A model generated the notes under the pieces. It searched no databases. It worked only from the letters and a program-made list of their open reading frames with translations, and was not told the DNA's origin. A DNA stretch of 64,000 nt from Arenicola marina (lineage: Eukaryota; Annelida; Polychaeta; Arenicolidae): positions 13,975,088 to 14,039,087 of the forward strand of contig OZ025249.1 of NCBI GenBank assembly GCA_964019135.1, written 5' to 3'. Within the stretch, counting starts at the first letter, position 1. Every line of letters begins with the position of its first letter. The position numbers and the translations under genes are program-made. Shown piece after piece: positions 45,701 to 55,849 of this stretch.

Positions 45701-48700
45701 TGGCCTTAACCATACCATGAAGCAAAATCATGTTCATATCTTCATGTCCAAATGCGATAGTTTCATCAAAAGATTCAGATTCAATTTAATTTATCTGAGC
45801 CAGAACCAATACAAACACGAAATGCAAACCAAGATAAATTCTCACTCTGGGGACTCCCATGAAGACCAAGAAGGTCTCACTCTGGGGACTCCCATGAAGA
45901 CCAAGAAGGTCGCTAGCACAGGAGCCACCAAAAAATAAGTTCGCGATTGAGACGCAATCCCGCACTATGGATTGTAGACCGGCCCTTTGTTCATAAATGC
46001 GCTTTTCCCGGTCAAGATACCCACATGGGGAATCATGTGTGCAACATGTGAGACAATCTTAACCAGATCGAGAACAATAAGAATCTATTTATCTACAAAG
46101 ATCCTTCATGACTGGCTGTATGTATTAAGCCATATCCTGTTTTAACATAAGTGAATATTAGCACGGAGCAAGTATTGAAACGTCTTTTGTATGGGTCACA
46201 ATTATTTTAATACTGTAACGTTAGTACATGTTAAATGGAGGGGATGGAAGGAGCGGGGGGTAGATCGTACTTAATCGTATTAATGACCACTCCATGAAGC
46301 CTACCGGAGGGATATGTCAGAGAATACTTTCGTACAAGATTTAAAATGATTGGTCTAAGATTGGCTGCCAGGTTAGCCATGGACATTGTAGTGTGGTGGT
46401 ACTGTGGAAGGATCGCCGCAGCCATACGTACCTATGAAGACGCCGCAGTTGGTCCCCGTGTACCACTGCTGACACCCGCCGGGACACGACCCGTCACGGG
46501 ATGAACAGTTGTAGGGGTCGTCGGTCCCACAATGTCCAGTGCAGTTCTCGGCACAGTTCAGGCCGTACGTCCCGACGTCACACGCTGTAACGTGAACACA
46601 ATGTGGAGAAAGGCTACCACGAGGGAAGTTATGGTTATTTGACATACGGTCTAATCTTGCTAATACGAACTCTTTAAGAAATGTAAGTGGTATAATGGCA
46701 AACGGTCACTATGGTAACGATATCCGAGTTGTGATGACTTTGCACACTAGAAAGCCACACTTTTCCGCAAACCATGTCATATACAAAAAGTTGTTGGAAC
46801 ATGTCTGTCTTTTACTTGTAAACTTTTTACTTATATTTACGCAGTAATACCGGCATATATCATTCCCAAAGCTGTTAACTATCTCAGTGGAAGAATTGTT
46901 GGCGAGGGAAGTTTGTGTTACAGAGTAATATCCCAATTAGTTAAGTAGCGAAATGAGATTTACCTTCCGTACACTGCGGCCTCTTTACTCCAGAAGCAGA
47001 ACACGAACGACATCCAATGACCTGTGAACAGTCCTGACATTCGCCACAACCTGTGAAACACAAGGATAAGAGAACGGTCCTGGAGATACTCATCACAATC
47101 TGTGGAACACAACGACCAAACAGCAGTCCTGGAGACACAACAACCTGAGGAACACAAGGACAAGGAAACAGTCCTGACACTGACCGCAACCTATGGAACA
47201 CAAGGACAAGAGAACAATCCTGACACCCATCACATACAACCTGTGGAACACCAGGAGAAGAGAACATTCATGGGGACACTCATCACAACCTGTGGAAAAC
47301 AAGGATAAGAGAGCAGTCATGGAGACACTCACACACAACCTGTGGAACACAAGGATAAGAGAGCAGTCATGGAGACATTTATCACAACCTGTGGAACACA
47401 AGGACAAGAGAGCAGTCATGGAGACACTCATCACAACCCGTGGAACACAAGGACAAGAGAACAGTCCTGGACACACTTATTACGGCATGTAGAAGGTTAT
47501 GGTAATACTTTGACTGTGCACCAAGCAAAATACCCTAATGTACGCAAGTTTGTGTGATCAGCCTTCTGCTTCGTATGAATCAGTAATATGAAAATTGTTT
47601 ATAAAACCTTATGTTTACTGAATGAGAATATACATCAAAGAAATCAAGGCGTGACTAAGATATGCCTATTAAAGGAAAAGTATAAAGGTAGGATACTTAC
47701 TGGGGTACTCATGTCCGGTGACAACAACTTCACACAGCGTCATTATATCAGGTCTAGTGCCGCCTGTCTTCTCTATGATGACGTATCTGCCGACCAGGGG
47801 TGCGTCACAGCTGATGTTTGCTGTCCCTTTCCAGGCGTCAGTCGTGGAGGCGAGAGGTACGACTCCTGTGTATTGACCACATGTGTGGGACCCGGATGAT
47901 CCGTCCACCACAACCACATCAAAGTCGGCCAACCATAACACGCCTGGTGGGAATATGGTAGGTCATTTACAAAAACGTTTCGACAATCATCCGTTGACTG
48001 AATTCCAGTTTGTGTCCATATGCAAACATGAACGTTGTCAGTTGGTATCAATATTATAATTGGACGATGAGTACGTACAACCAAGGACTATTTAGAATAA
48101 TAATGGAACTAAAACACGAGGAAGCAAATGACCTTTTTATTTAGAAACTGACTTGGATAAAACTGACTTGGATAAAACTCTGGTGTAAGAGTGGTGTAGT
48201 GACAACTTTTTCCCAAACAAAATACAAAACATATTTCTACGGTTTTATCCGGTTTACACACACAAATATATACATGTGTGGTATATATCATGACTTGATT
48301 TCGAAAATTTCGGTTATTTCCAGGCTGGTTTAAAAAAAAAGAATTACCATCATACAATCAGACAGAGACAATACAGAGACAATACATCATTTAAGCATCA
48401 CTAGACAGTAAGACTCCGTGATGCGGATGCGGGTGAGTTTTCGGGCGTAAAGAGAGTAGTTGGAGACGGAATTAGGAAATTCATCTCCCTGCGTAGCCAA
48501 TTAAGAGCTATGTGATCATCGTCTATTACCGTCCATCATCGTCATCGCCGTTACACGGTATAGTTGAATATATAGTTGTATAGTTTATCTGCTTCATAAA
48601 TAAATCTATGACACTGTTGTTTGCGGCCGTCTTGTGCACGTCTTGTGTTTGCGGGTTGCCGTATGCCTCGATCATTTACAGACTGAAACGAACATTGAAC

Positions 48701-51700
48701 AACAAGTCCGACTAGGCCCAGTTGATGTAACCGAATGCGGATTCGACGTAAATTTCTACTTTACTTAATGTTCACAACTGAACTTAGCAAGATCATATGA
48801 GTAAGTTTACCCTTGGGAACTATGCCCTACTTTTTCTTTTTATTTCATGCGCATTTAAGGTGTGAAACGCCATGTCACTGCATTTGCCTATCGGGTGAAA
48901 AATATATAATAGATAAAAGCTGCACTGAACACACATTTGCACCGTCTTTGATTTCTGTTTCAACCGCCTAATTCATATATTACAAAGCTATATCTATTTC
49001 GTCACTTTCGTAATGCTGACGCCTTCTTGGCATCACGTGACGCATATGAAGCCGATTGCGAGACACTTTCAGTCAATAATAAGTCTTTATTTGGGTATTA
49101 ACACAAAACTGCTGACACTTTAAATGTCGTTCCCAAGAATCCTGATATCGAGGGGAGGATCCACACCTCTGTTTGTTTGTTTTGCTGAGCGGATTATACA
49201 ACAGCAGTTTAGATCACAACAAGCATTTGGCAAATAGTTCAAATATTTTTGTTATATTTACGCGTCCGAAAGTTCATCGCGATAAACCATTCCAGGTGGG
49301 TCGATATTTTTGGAATGTCAGTCTTAAAATGTGCCTGTTTGGTCAGAAGGGTGATCGCAAACTGACGGACGCGATGACCGATAGAAAGTTACGAAAAGAA
49401 ATGTGATTCAATTACTGACATTATCACTAATCCTTCAGTACTAAATAACTCACCTCCGCCATTGTCGGTGTTGAAGACCGTGACGTTGTGGATGACGTAG
49501 TCGCCGCCCAGGTCCACAGTCCACTTGGCATGGTTTTGGCCCCCCGCTTTAGGGTGAGCGCAGACATACTGCTGATCGGTGTGCGTTTCGTCAATGACCG
49601 TACCATCGACGGCCTGATAACTGTAGAATACGCCAAACGTTCCGGTCTGGCTGGTGTTCTTACCACGGGCCACGTTACCTGATGGAACAGTTGATATATA
49701 GTGGTATTAGTACATTCTGGGCTGTTTTGTTTTCGTCCCGCGTCAGCGTGAGCACGGATACTATCACATATATAATTGGGAGTGCAATGTGTCCTTCCTA
49801 TCAGTCCACAAGGAACATAACAACTGTAGGCTTCCGTCTACAGGGAATATAATAACTGTAGGCCGCCCCACATTGCGCCCATAGTCAATATAACAACTGA
49901 AGGCAGCCCCTCGTCCCGTCCACAGGGAATATAACAATTGTAGGCAGCCCCACATCGCGCCCATAGTCAATATAACAACTGTAGGCCGCCCCACATCGCG
50001 CCCATAGTCAATATAACAACTGTAGGCCGCCCCTCGTCCCGTCCACAGGGAATATAACAACTGTAGGCAGCCCCACATCGCGCCCATAGTCAATATAACA
50101 ACTGTAGGCCGACCCTCGTCCCGTCCACAGGGAATATAACAACTGTAGGCCGACCCTCGTCCCGTCCACAGGGAATATAATAACTGTATACCGCCCTTCG
50201 TCCCGTCCACGGGGAATATATCAAATGTAGGCCGCCCCTCGTCCCGTTCACAGGGAATATAACAACTGTATGCCGTGATTCATCGAACTATTAATATACG
50301 TACATCTAGGAGGTGCACATCACAATTTAATACTGACTAATCCTATTGACAAACGACAGTGGGTGCTTGCTTTAATCACTCTCTCAATTATGTGCAAGTT
50401 ACTGTACGTGGACTTGTACACTTAGACTGAATGACAGCGTCCAATTATATATTTTGCAGAAGATATTATTTTCCTTGAAATAATTATGTATACATACATT
50501 ATCAAACCCTAACTATAAAGAGGTTCAATTGAGCATTTACTATTTCTCGTTTATCGCCTCACCACCAATGTAGGGCACGCGGGAATCACGTGAGCTATTT
50601 AAAAGAAATGGTTGGGGCCTTGGTGAGTTTCGTTTCGGAATATAAACATTATAGGCGATAAATAAATGGTTACCTATCTGACAGGCTTCTCCGCTCCAGG
50701 TGAACAGACCGGGACTGTCCTGAGCACACTCTCCCGGACAGACTCCCGTGTCCGGATCACAGGTGGCGCCACCGTCACAGTGGCACTGGAACTCACAGTC
50801 ACAAGTCGTCCCGAACAGACAGGCGGCTACGAAATATGGAAAGGGTGTATAATATACATGAGTTGAAACCTTTCAAACCTACTCGTGAATTAAGTTTACA
50901 ACTTAACAAGGTGAAACTTTATATTGAATTAGATTGTCAGTCTTTGCATTCATAGAACAAATAATATAATGGTCCATAGAGGATATGGACAAGGGGATAT
51001 ATACAAAATACTTGTACTTCACATTGGTACCTCTCACGCTGTACACGTTGTGTCACTGGCTGTCGACGTGGTGTCGTGTGACTGGCTGTCGATGTGGCGT
51101 CGGTGTCACTGGCGTTCGACGTGGCGTCGGTGTCACTGGCGTTCGACGAGGTGTCACGTCACTGGCCGTCGACGAGGTGTCACATCGCTCGTCCCTACCT
51201 CGTGGCCTACAGGTGTCGACGTTATGTTGTGTCACTGGCTGTTGACGTTTTGTCGTGTCAATGGCTGTTGACGTTTTGTCGTGTCAATGGCTGTTGACGT
51301 GGTGTCATATCACTGGCTGTCGACGTGGTGTCATGTCACTGGCTGTCGACGTGGTGTCCTGTCACTAGCTGTCGACGTGGTGTCGTGTCACTAGCTGTCG
51401 ACGTGGTGTCATGTCACTGGCTGTCGACGTGGTGTCATGTCACTGGCTGTCGACGTGGTGTCATGTCACTGGCTGTCGACGTCACTGGTGGTGTATCTTT
51501 GGCTATCGACTATTTGTTTTCTAAAAGCCCAAGCGCTGCCGCGTATTTCTAACCCCATCTATGCAGATACTTACGTTTGTGCAGGCTAAATAACCCATAC
51601 CTTTCGTAGGTTGTAGGTAAGACTCCCGGAGATATGGGCCCCCTATACCCTTCCCATCGTCACGAAATGCCCTACCTCCGTCAAAGCGTGCTACTTAAAC

Positions 51701-52064
51701 CAACCAACCATAGCTCAATTGATAGCGTATTGAGCTTGTTTTTGGTTTGAGGTTGGAGCAATACGTGAGCAATACCTGACATAGTTATATTGCTCTTCCA
51801 CATGATGGATTGACCAATAGGACTTAAACAGCCTGGCGTCATCCTACGGTTTATATATAGGTATATATATATATCCCATATATATATTTCATACATCACT
51901 TGACGATATATACATATATATATATACATATATATTGGCATTGGAAGAGTTGATATGACTGTCTGATAGTGATTCTGTCACCCACCTGAGACGTTATATC
52001 TGGCTATGATCATACAGGTGATGGCGGCAACCAGGAAGTGGAGCCTCCCTCCGCCGGTCGCCAT
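32846..52064 (-). CDS. Receptor-type protein tyrosine phosphatase, FTP/EGF/FN3 ectodomain, tandem PTP domains
   Basis: Complete by exon reading: 25 exons (52064-51986, 50826-50674, 49678-49454, 47943-47701, 47050-46964, 46584-46432, 45204-44875, 44414-44270, 43662-43595, 42935-42724, 42215-42128, 41735-41659, 41332-41296, 41035-40938, 40725-40597, 39930-39782, 39377-39242, 38723-38580, 36797-36701, 36499-36414, 35392-35258, 34518-34396, 33894-33746, 33465-33330, 32920-32846). They sum to 3354 nt, with all phases agreeing. Predicted residues: signal 1-26, EGF-like 27-77, FTP 78-233, Cys-rich 234-262, EGF-like 263-313, FN3 314-423, membrane helix about 446-471, D1 about 566-850, D2 about 851-1093. 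It should remove phosphate from tyrosine at the plasma membrane in response to glycan or protein ligands. D1 keeps the catalytic loop (Cys757). D2 looks like a regulatory pseudophosphatase. Uncertain point: the donor of the exon ending near 36414. Confidence 0.92.
33900..34850 (-). repeat. Intronic repeat 'taattaaccattgcttt' and flanks
   Basis: Within this intron-rich stretch about twelve 17-bp units lie at 34647-34845, upstream of exon 22 in the intron between exons 21 and 22. The rest is intron apart from exon 22 at 34396-34518. Confidence 0.8.
35505..36052 (-). repeat. 17-bp minisatellite in RPTP intron
   Basis: About 32 units of 'ttagcgctatcaaggtg' in the intron between exons 20 and 21. 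Each has the palindrome AGCGCT. Variation is mostly at one position (aagg/aaga/aaag). Confidence 0.95.
37075..38578 (-). repeat. 24-bp minisatellite starting at the exon 18 donor
   Basis: About 60 units of 'caccgcatgactcccacccccagc' fill the intron right up to the donor of exon 18 (38579-38578). 24 bp without stops gives open frames of about 250-290 codons on both strands; these are repeat translations. A 145-bp higher-order block recurs at about 37800-38290. Confidence 0.95.
38580..42215 (-). CDS. RPTP exons 11-18: PTP domain D1 (likely catalytic)
   Basis: Eight exons. Key elements in order: [15 protein letters not shown] (pTyr loop; Phe589 where Tyr is usual), [43 protein letters not shown] (Asp724 kept, usual WPD Pro is Leu), [12 protein letters not shown] (Cys757, Arg763), [14 protein letters not shown] (Q loop). 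The intron between HC and SAG is at the conserved RPTP position. All catalytic residues are present, so D1 is probably active, though the altered WLD loop may change its rate. Confidence 0.92.
38800..38830 (-). pseudogene. Relic copy of exon 17 3' end
   Basis: Minus strand reads RNMIQDK followed by GTAAC, copying the end of exon 17 and its donor. A second relic lies at 39126-39155. Both are inside the intron after exon 17. Confidence 0.75.
38840..39030 (-). mobile_element. tRNA-derived SINE with target-site duplication
   Basis: 191 bp, flanked by 15-bp direct repeats 'tcccagcatatttga' (38825-38839 and 39031-39045). tRNA-like head on the minus strand (ctggtgtagtggttagcgc, ggttcgaatccgggc), then a core with 'gtgcacaaaagtggcctaaa' and a 'cattccattc' tail. 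Inserted within the relic exon 17 end. Confidence 0.88.
39126..39155 (-). pseudogene. Second relic copy of exon 17 3' end
   Basis: Minus strand 'aggatgaatatgatctaagccaaggtaac' matches the exon 17 end with a stop in the copied frame. The spacing to the real donor at 39241 is about 115 bp, a tandem unit that includes intron sequence ('aatgtgcgtgacatgagatgatgg'). Confidence 0.75.
39480..39725 (-). pseudogene. Relic tandem copies of the exon 16 3' end (catalytic Cys border)
   Basis: Two decayed copies of the exon 16 end plus donor lie in the intron that follows it. The copy at 39640-39720 reads [17 protein letters not shown] then VVHG with a GTATGG donor, so the catalytic Cys is Gly. The copy at about 39485-39550 is more decayed. 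Both carry a donor-like GTATGG. Confidence 0.8.
40300..40530 (-). repeat. 48-bp tandem repeat in RPTP intron
   Basis: Three to five units, 'atagcgatccgtgtttgctgtaaatgatgtgccatacacctataat', in the intron between exons 15 and 16. Confidence 0.8.
41890..42025 (-). mobile_element. tRNA-derived SINE fragment in RPTP intron
   Basis: Minus strand 'cgccccgtggtctagtaggtagcg' (A box) and 'gtggttcgacccccacc' (B box). Lies between exons 11 and 12. Different head sequence from the 38840 element. Confidence 0.55.
42724..43662 (-). CDS. RPTP exons 9-10: juxtamembrane and wedge region
   Basis: Exon 9 (43595-43662) gives [16 protein letters not shown] and exon 10 (42724-42935) gives [23 protein letters not shown] and [20 protein letters not shown]. 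The last segment is the helix that precedes RPTP D1 domains. NVYQNA holds a tyrosine (YQN, Grb2-type). Confidence 0.85.
44270..44414 (-). CDS. RPTP exon 8: stalk and transmembrane helix
   Basis: Thr/Pro stalk ([12 protein letters not shown]), then a long Ile/Val/Ala helix ([20 protein letters not shown] onward) and a basic RRR continued by the next exon. Unrelated to the membrane exon of the plus-strand paralog. Confidence 0.9.
44875..45204 (-). CDS. RPTP exon 7: fibronectin III
   Basis: 110 codons. [32 protein letters not shown] and VTTLS are the FN3 core. Donor CCCA|GTGAGT. Homology with the plus-strand paralog continues into the following intron to about 44745. Confidence 0.92.
45840..45912 (+). 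repeat. 36-bp direct duplication
   Basis: 'tctcactctggggactcccatgaagaccaagaagg' occurs twice in tandem in the intron between exons 6 and 7. Trivial but clear. Confidence 0.8.
46432..46584 (-). CDS. RPTP exon 6: EGF-like module
   Basis: 51 codons, [30 protein letters not shown] and TNCG. An Asn in ENCT is a possible glycosylation site. Confidence 0.9.
46964..47050 (-). CDS. RPTP exon 5: Cys-rich module
   Basis: 29 codons, [16 protein letters not shown] and KRPQC. Preceded on its 5' side by a minisatellite of its own acceptor (47051-47490). Confidence 0.88.
47051..47490 (-). repeat. Minisatellite made of exon 5's 3' splice site
   Basis: About nine units of 45-50 bp on the minus strand ('ttgtgttccacaggttgtgatgagtgtctccatgactgctctcttgtcc') end at the true acceptor of exon 5. 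They read as [10 protein letters not shown]-like fragments of the exon start. Same unit family as 2500-2835. Confidence 0.9.
47701..47943 (-). CDS. RPTP exon 4: FTP domain, second half
   Basis: 81 codons with [33 protein letters not shown] and LCEVVVTG. Completes the FTP beta-sandwich. Intron sequence after it is conserved with that after 2284. Confidence 0.92.
47944..49453 (-). other. RPTP intron 3, nothing further seen
   Basis: Plain intron between the two FTP halves. No repeat, RNA or exon recognised. Confidence 0.6.
49454..49678 (-). CDS. RPTP exon 3: FTP domain, first half
   Basis: 75 codons. Starts [12 protein letters not shown] (family NVA.GK..QS), then YQAVDG, a Cys in [20 protein letters not shown] and VTVFNTDN. 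These match the fucolectin/tachylectin-4/pentraxin-1 signature (AVDG, W.VDLG, I..V.V.N). Confidence 0.92.
49795..50275 (-). repeat. 41-bp minisatellite in RPTP intron 2
   Basis: About eleven units of 'cgtcccgtccacagggaatataacaactgtaggccgaccct', with two sub-types (the other has 'catcgcgcccatagtcaatata'). Confidence 0.92.
50674..50826 (-). CDS. RPTP exon 2: EGF-like Cys-rich module
   Basis: 51 codons, phase 1-1: [20 protein letters not shown] then [12 protein letters not shown] and EACQI. Seen in many invertebrate lectin-type and RPTP ectodomains before an FTP domain. Confidence 0.9.
   Translation of the reverse strand, partial: PPVCSGRLVTVSSSATVTVAPPVIRTRESVRESVLRTVPVCSPGAEKPVR
51040..51490 (-). 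repeat. 26-bp minisatellite in RPTP intron 1
   Basis: About seventeen units of 'ctgtcgacgtggtgtcatgtcactgg', containing SalI-type GTCGAC palindromes. Homogeneous at the right end, diverged at the left. Confidence 0.92.
51986..52064 (-). CDS. RPTP exon 1: signal peptide
   Basis: Start chosen because AACATGG is a good context and the next residues form a signal peptide ([20 protein letters not shown]). An upstream in-frame ATG exists in the same open frame, but its extension crosses a (GT)n tract. Donor CAG|GTGGGT, phase 1. Confidence 0.85.
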
Positions 52065-52224
52065 GTTCCTTGTACACGGTGAATTACCTCTCCCAGAAGA
52101 CAACATATATCTGAGTGTGTTCTCCGCAGAACTTTTACCTCGACCATGTGAAGTGCTAAACCAGAGAGTTAGAATGCAGTACTGGTTGAAGTGAACGTGC
52201 AGAGCCAGTCGCCCGTGATTGCCA

Positions 52225-52225
<1 letters not shown>

Positions 52226-52258
<33 letters not shown>
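52226..52258. repeat. (GT)n microsatellite upstream of RPTP start
   Basis: About 16 GT repeats roughly 160 bp upstream of the start codon, in the presumed promoter or 5' UTR. Confidence 0.95.
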
Positions 52259-52260
<2 letters not shown>

Positions 52261-52299
52261 GAAGTATGTGCCCGGGGTGCGCGTTCGCAGTACATTCAA

Positions 52300-53580
52300 G
52301 CGCCCGGCCTGGTGATCAACAACTGTAAAAGATATATACGCAAGTGGAGGACTTGTCTATTTTCTGCGCCTTGCAATTGTCTCTGTCACGTGACGTATCT
52401 GAGGAGGCGTGATGATGAAAATGAAGGGGCCACACTGGTCCGCTGGTCCTCGGAGGTGCAGCGGCCCGCTACGGAAGCGGCCGATCGTGTGCGGAAGCCC
52501 GCCCAGTGACGCATCAAGGCTTCTGATACGTCAGGTGTGCAGTCCTCATACGTCACGGCGTCAAACTCGAATGCGCCGGCGTTTTTTTGCCGCTTATTAT
52601 ATTCCGTTTATGTTTGAAAAATAAATGTATTACTTATCATTAAATTGCTGATGTTGACTTGAATTCTGACATGTTTGAGACCAGGGGATGATATACACTA
52701 AGTAGCGTTAAGTCTTTTGCTTCACTAATTAACTCATTGCTCACAAACTCCGTACGTTGTTGATACCACCCAGCTATTCATAAACATTATTTAGCTCTGT
52801 TCACTTCATTATTAAGACAATAAAAGGTAAATAACAGACTGCTTATATTACACCAATAAGAGGTATATTTATGGGTTGTTTGTCGCCATATTGTGGTCAA
52901 TAATTCCTGTCTTGTGTTCTGGGTTTATGCTGCAGTCGTTATTTAACATTTATTTATAGAATAATTTGTTTATCTTTTCACTTGTGTCATATGATGTAGT
53001 TATTAATTTGAATTGTTTATCCGTTTAGGTCACGAGTGTTTTGGTAACGTATTCCAGGTGATCATTCACATGTGTATTCGTTGTTGAAAACCTCGTAAAA
53101 CAAATGAAGTTCGTACCCAAAAAAATCATTATTTTCATTGGAACCTATAGGCCCGCGGTCCGAACCCCAAGCTCCGAGTGCTAACGACTGAGCTATGGGG
53201 AACCACTGCAGCGTAGTAAGTAAACATGCTGAATTGCAGAGCTATAGGCCATATGGTCTATCTTCCGTGGTTGAACCTACGGAATGGCCTACGTGAGTGA
53301 TGCTGCTGAAAAAATGGTTCACCCTAACAAGGAAGAACGACCAGCCATAGTCACGACCTGGCACACACACAGATATATGGGACATGATGTGTCATGCAAC
53401 ACCATATTCCATAGTACCAGGAAGTAACATGGTCCTACTCAGCCTACATGTACGCAGTGTTTGACATAGGCCTACATTCCGGCTGAGCTATCGGGGTTCC
53501 GTGGTAACGCACCGCAGACGGCCTCGTGTCATATTACGTTGAGCGCATTTCGGGATTCCGCCGGGGGGGGGGGGTCTCCG
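52300..53580. other. Upstream region of the RPTP gene
   Basis: No ORF. 52390-52570 is GC-rich with CpG pairs (for example 'cctcggaggtgcagcggcccgc') and is the best promoter candidate. A tRNA-like minus-strand SINE head lies at 53160-53210 ('catagctcagtcgttagc'). Confidence 0.45.
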
Positions 53581-53589
53581 CGGGTGCCC

Positions 53590-53805
53590 TTGATGCCTGA
53601 TTGTTGGTTGGTTATTCACGACGCTTTAACCACTTCTGGTCATATCGCGTCAATGGGAGAAGGATGGGAGAGTGGAGCCATGTTGCCGGGAATAACCCCA
53701 AACTCTTTACGAAGAAAGAACCACCGACCCACGTGCCGTTAGGCTCTCAGGTGGCTTCAAGCACTCAATGCGAGGGCTCTAGCCCGCTGAGCTGTCGCGC
53801 CCCCC
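53590..53805 (-). mobile_element. tRNA-derived SINE
   Basis: Minus strand 'cgacagctcagcgggctagagc' head, 'ctaacggcacgtgggtcggtgg', core, and a tail 'gtggttaaagcgtcgtgaataaccaaccaac'. Related head at 55225-55322. Confidence 0.65.
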
Positions 53806-55220
53806 CCCCCACACTTGATGCCTGAGGAAGCGAATGAAAAAGAGGAACCTCCACGCCCACAGCAATGCATTAAGTACCCCTCCCCCAGGGTTTATTCTCA
53901 ACGTGTTGAAGGTTTACTGTTTACGTCCACCTTTGTTGAACAATGTTAGACGTCGTTCGTCAAAGAGCGTCAGTTTTCATGTCGACTATTTGTCCGGTTA
54001 GAGGACATCATTTCAACCGGATTGGTCCTATTCCCGACTCGCCGCATCCGTTATTAAGCCGTCGACGGGTTACTCCGTGTTTCCATAAGGATATCAAAAG
54101 TATGGTCGGTTATGGCGCCCTCTAGAGATAGCGTCGAAACTATAAGCGTCCGCTAAAGCGGAATACGGGGTCCCTACGAAAGTTTCCCCGTCCCTTGCCG
54201 CCGGTCACAACTCCCTGGCGAACTGGCAGTGGAGAGCCCCTCTTCCAAACGCTCTAGCTCTAGGGTCCCACGTTAAATCTGGCCTTCATGACCAGTCCAC
54301 ATGGCATTTTACTTAAAATGGAGGCTTCATAGCTAAAAGATTAAACGCCCATTCAAAGTGAAAAACGTGCAGTAACTAAGGGTCTCACGCCTGTTTGGCC
54401 GAGACCTCTACCCATGTTTCTGAGTATGGCGCGTCTTTCGGTTCTATTTGTCAGTTAAACATAAAATTAGAGCTGAAATTAATTTGTATGTTGAAGCCAA
54501 GAACTATTATTAAGACGCAATATTAATGTTGCTATTATTTTTCTCTTTTAATTATTATGACATCACCTTGAAGTCACAGGACGTCATTGATGATTTACAA
54601 ACCAGCAGCATGGCTTCAATTTTTTACATTTTACCTACTTATGGATTCGGGTGATGGCAGCTATTGCCTACGGTGAAAATTAAGCAAATTCACAATTTCT
54701 TCGGATCACGTTAAGCATGACGTCATATTGACGCACTAATTTCGGAAGAAGCGATTCTCCAGATGTAATATCAATGGCCCTATGATTTGTATTCTTTGTA
54801 TGTGGTATGACGTTAACGTGACGTTATATGACGCCATCGATGGTTACGTAAATGAACGATATGCTTTTATTTTACCCACTTATGAACTTGGAGGACAGCT
54901 ATTGCCTTATTAGTAGGCGACAATGAAACAATCAACGATTTAGTCGTTTCACGTTACTTGTGAAGTCATTTTTGATGCAAACTTTCTGGTACCACCAAAA
55001 TGTTTTTACTGACGTAAAATGTTCCCTTTATACAACGCATAGCAACGTCAAATAAACCGGAAGTCACTATGACGTATAATAACTGAGTAATGGCCGTATG
55101 TGAAACTGTAACATCTCTGATACTTTGAAGTTGGAATACGATTGATAGTGCGGAAGGAAGAAACCCTGTGCGTTCCTTAACACACCGACAAGAAATTGTG
55201 ACGTCATTGAGCTAGATGGT
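53806..55220. other. Unassigned stretch
   Basis: No exon recognised. 54540-55080 has repeated 'tgacgtcatatgacg'-like words, possibly remains of a CRE-like repeat element. Nothing else supported. Confidence 0.3.
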
Positions 55221-55224
55221 TGTA

Positions 55225-55322
55225 TATTTAAGACGCTTTAACCATCGATCCACGTGCCGTTAGGCTCTTGGTGGCCAGCACCCAAGGCGAGCGCTCTAAC
55301 CCACTGAGCTACCAGGCCGGCT
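55225..55322 (-). mobile_element. tRNA-derived SINE fragment
   Basis: Minus strand 'ggcctggtagctcagtgggttagagcgctcgcc' and 'ctaacggcacgtggatcgatgg', then 'ttaaagcgtct'. Same family as 53590-53805, core missing. Confidence 0.65.
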
Positions 55323-55511
55323 CCCACTGTGCTAGAAGACGTGACAAAGATGCTACATGATAAAGCGGTGTCCTCTAATGAGTGGAACACGACAGCCATA
55401 CCCCTATCAACAAATATTAAGCAAACGGCAAGACTAGTGCTTCAGCCAACCAAAACCTCTGCAACTTCCACAATGTTACACGATATATATGCAGAGGTTT
55501 GAACAGTAGCT

Positions 55512-55610
55512 ATGATGAAAAATATGGAAATTACAAACATACAAACATTGGGATAAACCAATGGAAATTACAAACATACAAACATTGGGACAAACAAACT
55601 TTGTAACTGA
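55512..55610. repeat. Direct duplication 'ggaaattacaaacatacaaacattggga'
   Basis: Two tandem copies about 37 bp apart. No other feature. Confidence 0.7.
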
Positions 55611-55849
55611 ATCGAGAGACACAATTAGTGAACGACTAACGGGCTAACGAGAACGTGTCTATCGAGTATCCAATTCTGACATCGCTGCAGTATCTCCCCC
55701 CGTTTCATGCTCTGTGTCCTGTAATGGCGCAGATTGAGACTGATAACCTTCTTCCTGAGTCCGATACTTGATTGAAGTGCATAGTTTTTGGTTATTTTCT
55801 GTTTGATGGGGACATTGTTTTATTTATACCCATCTGAACCACATACCAG

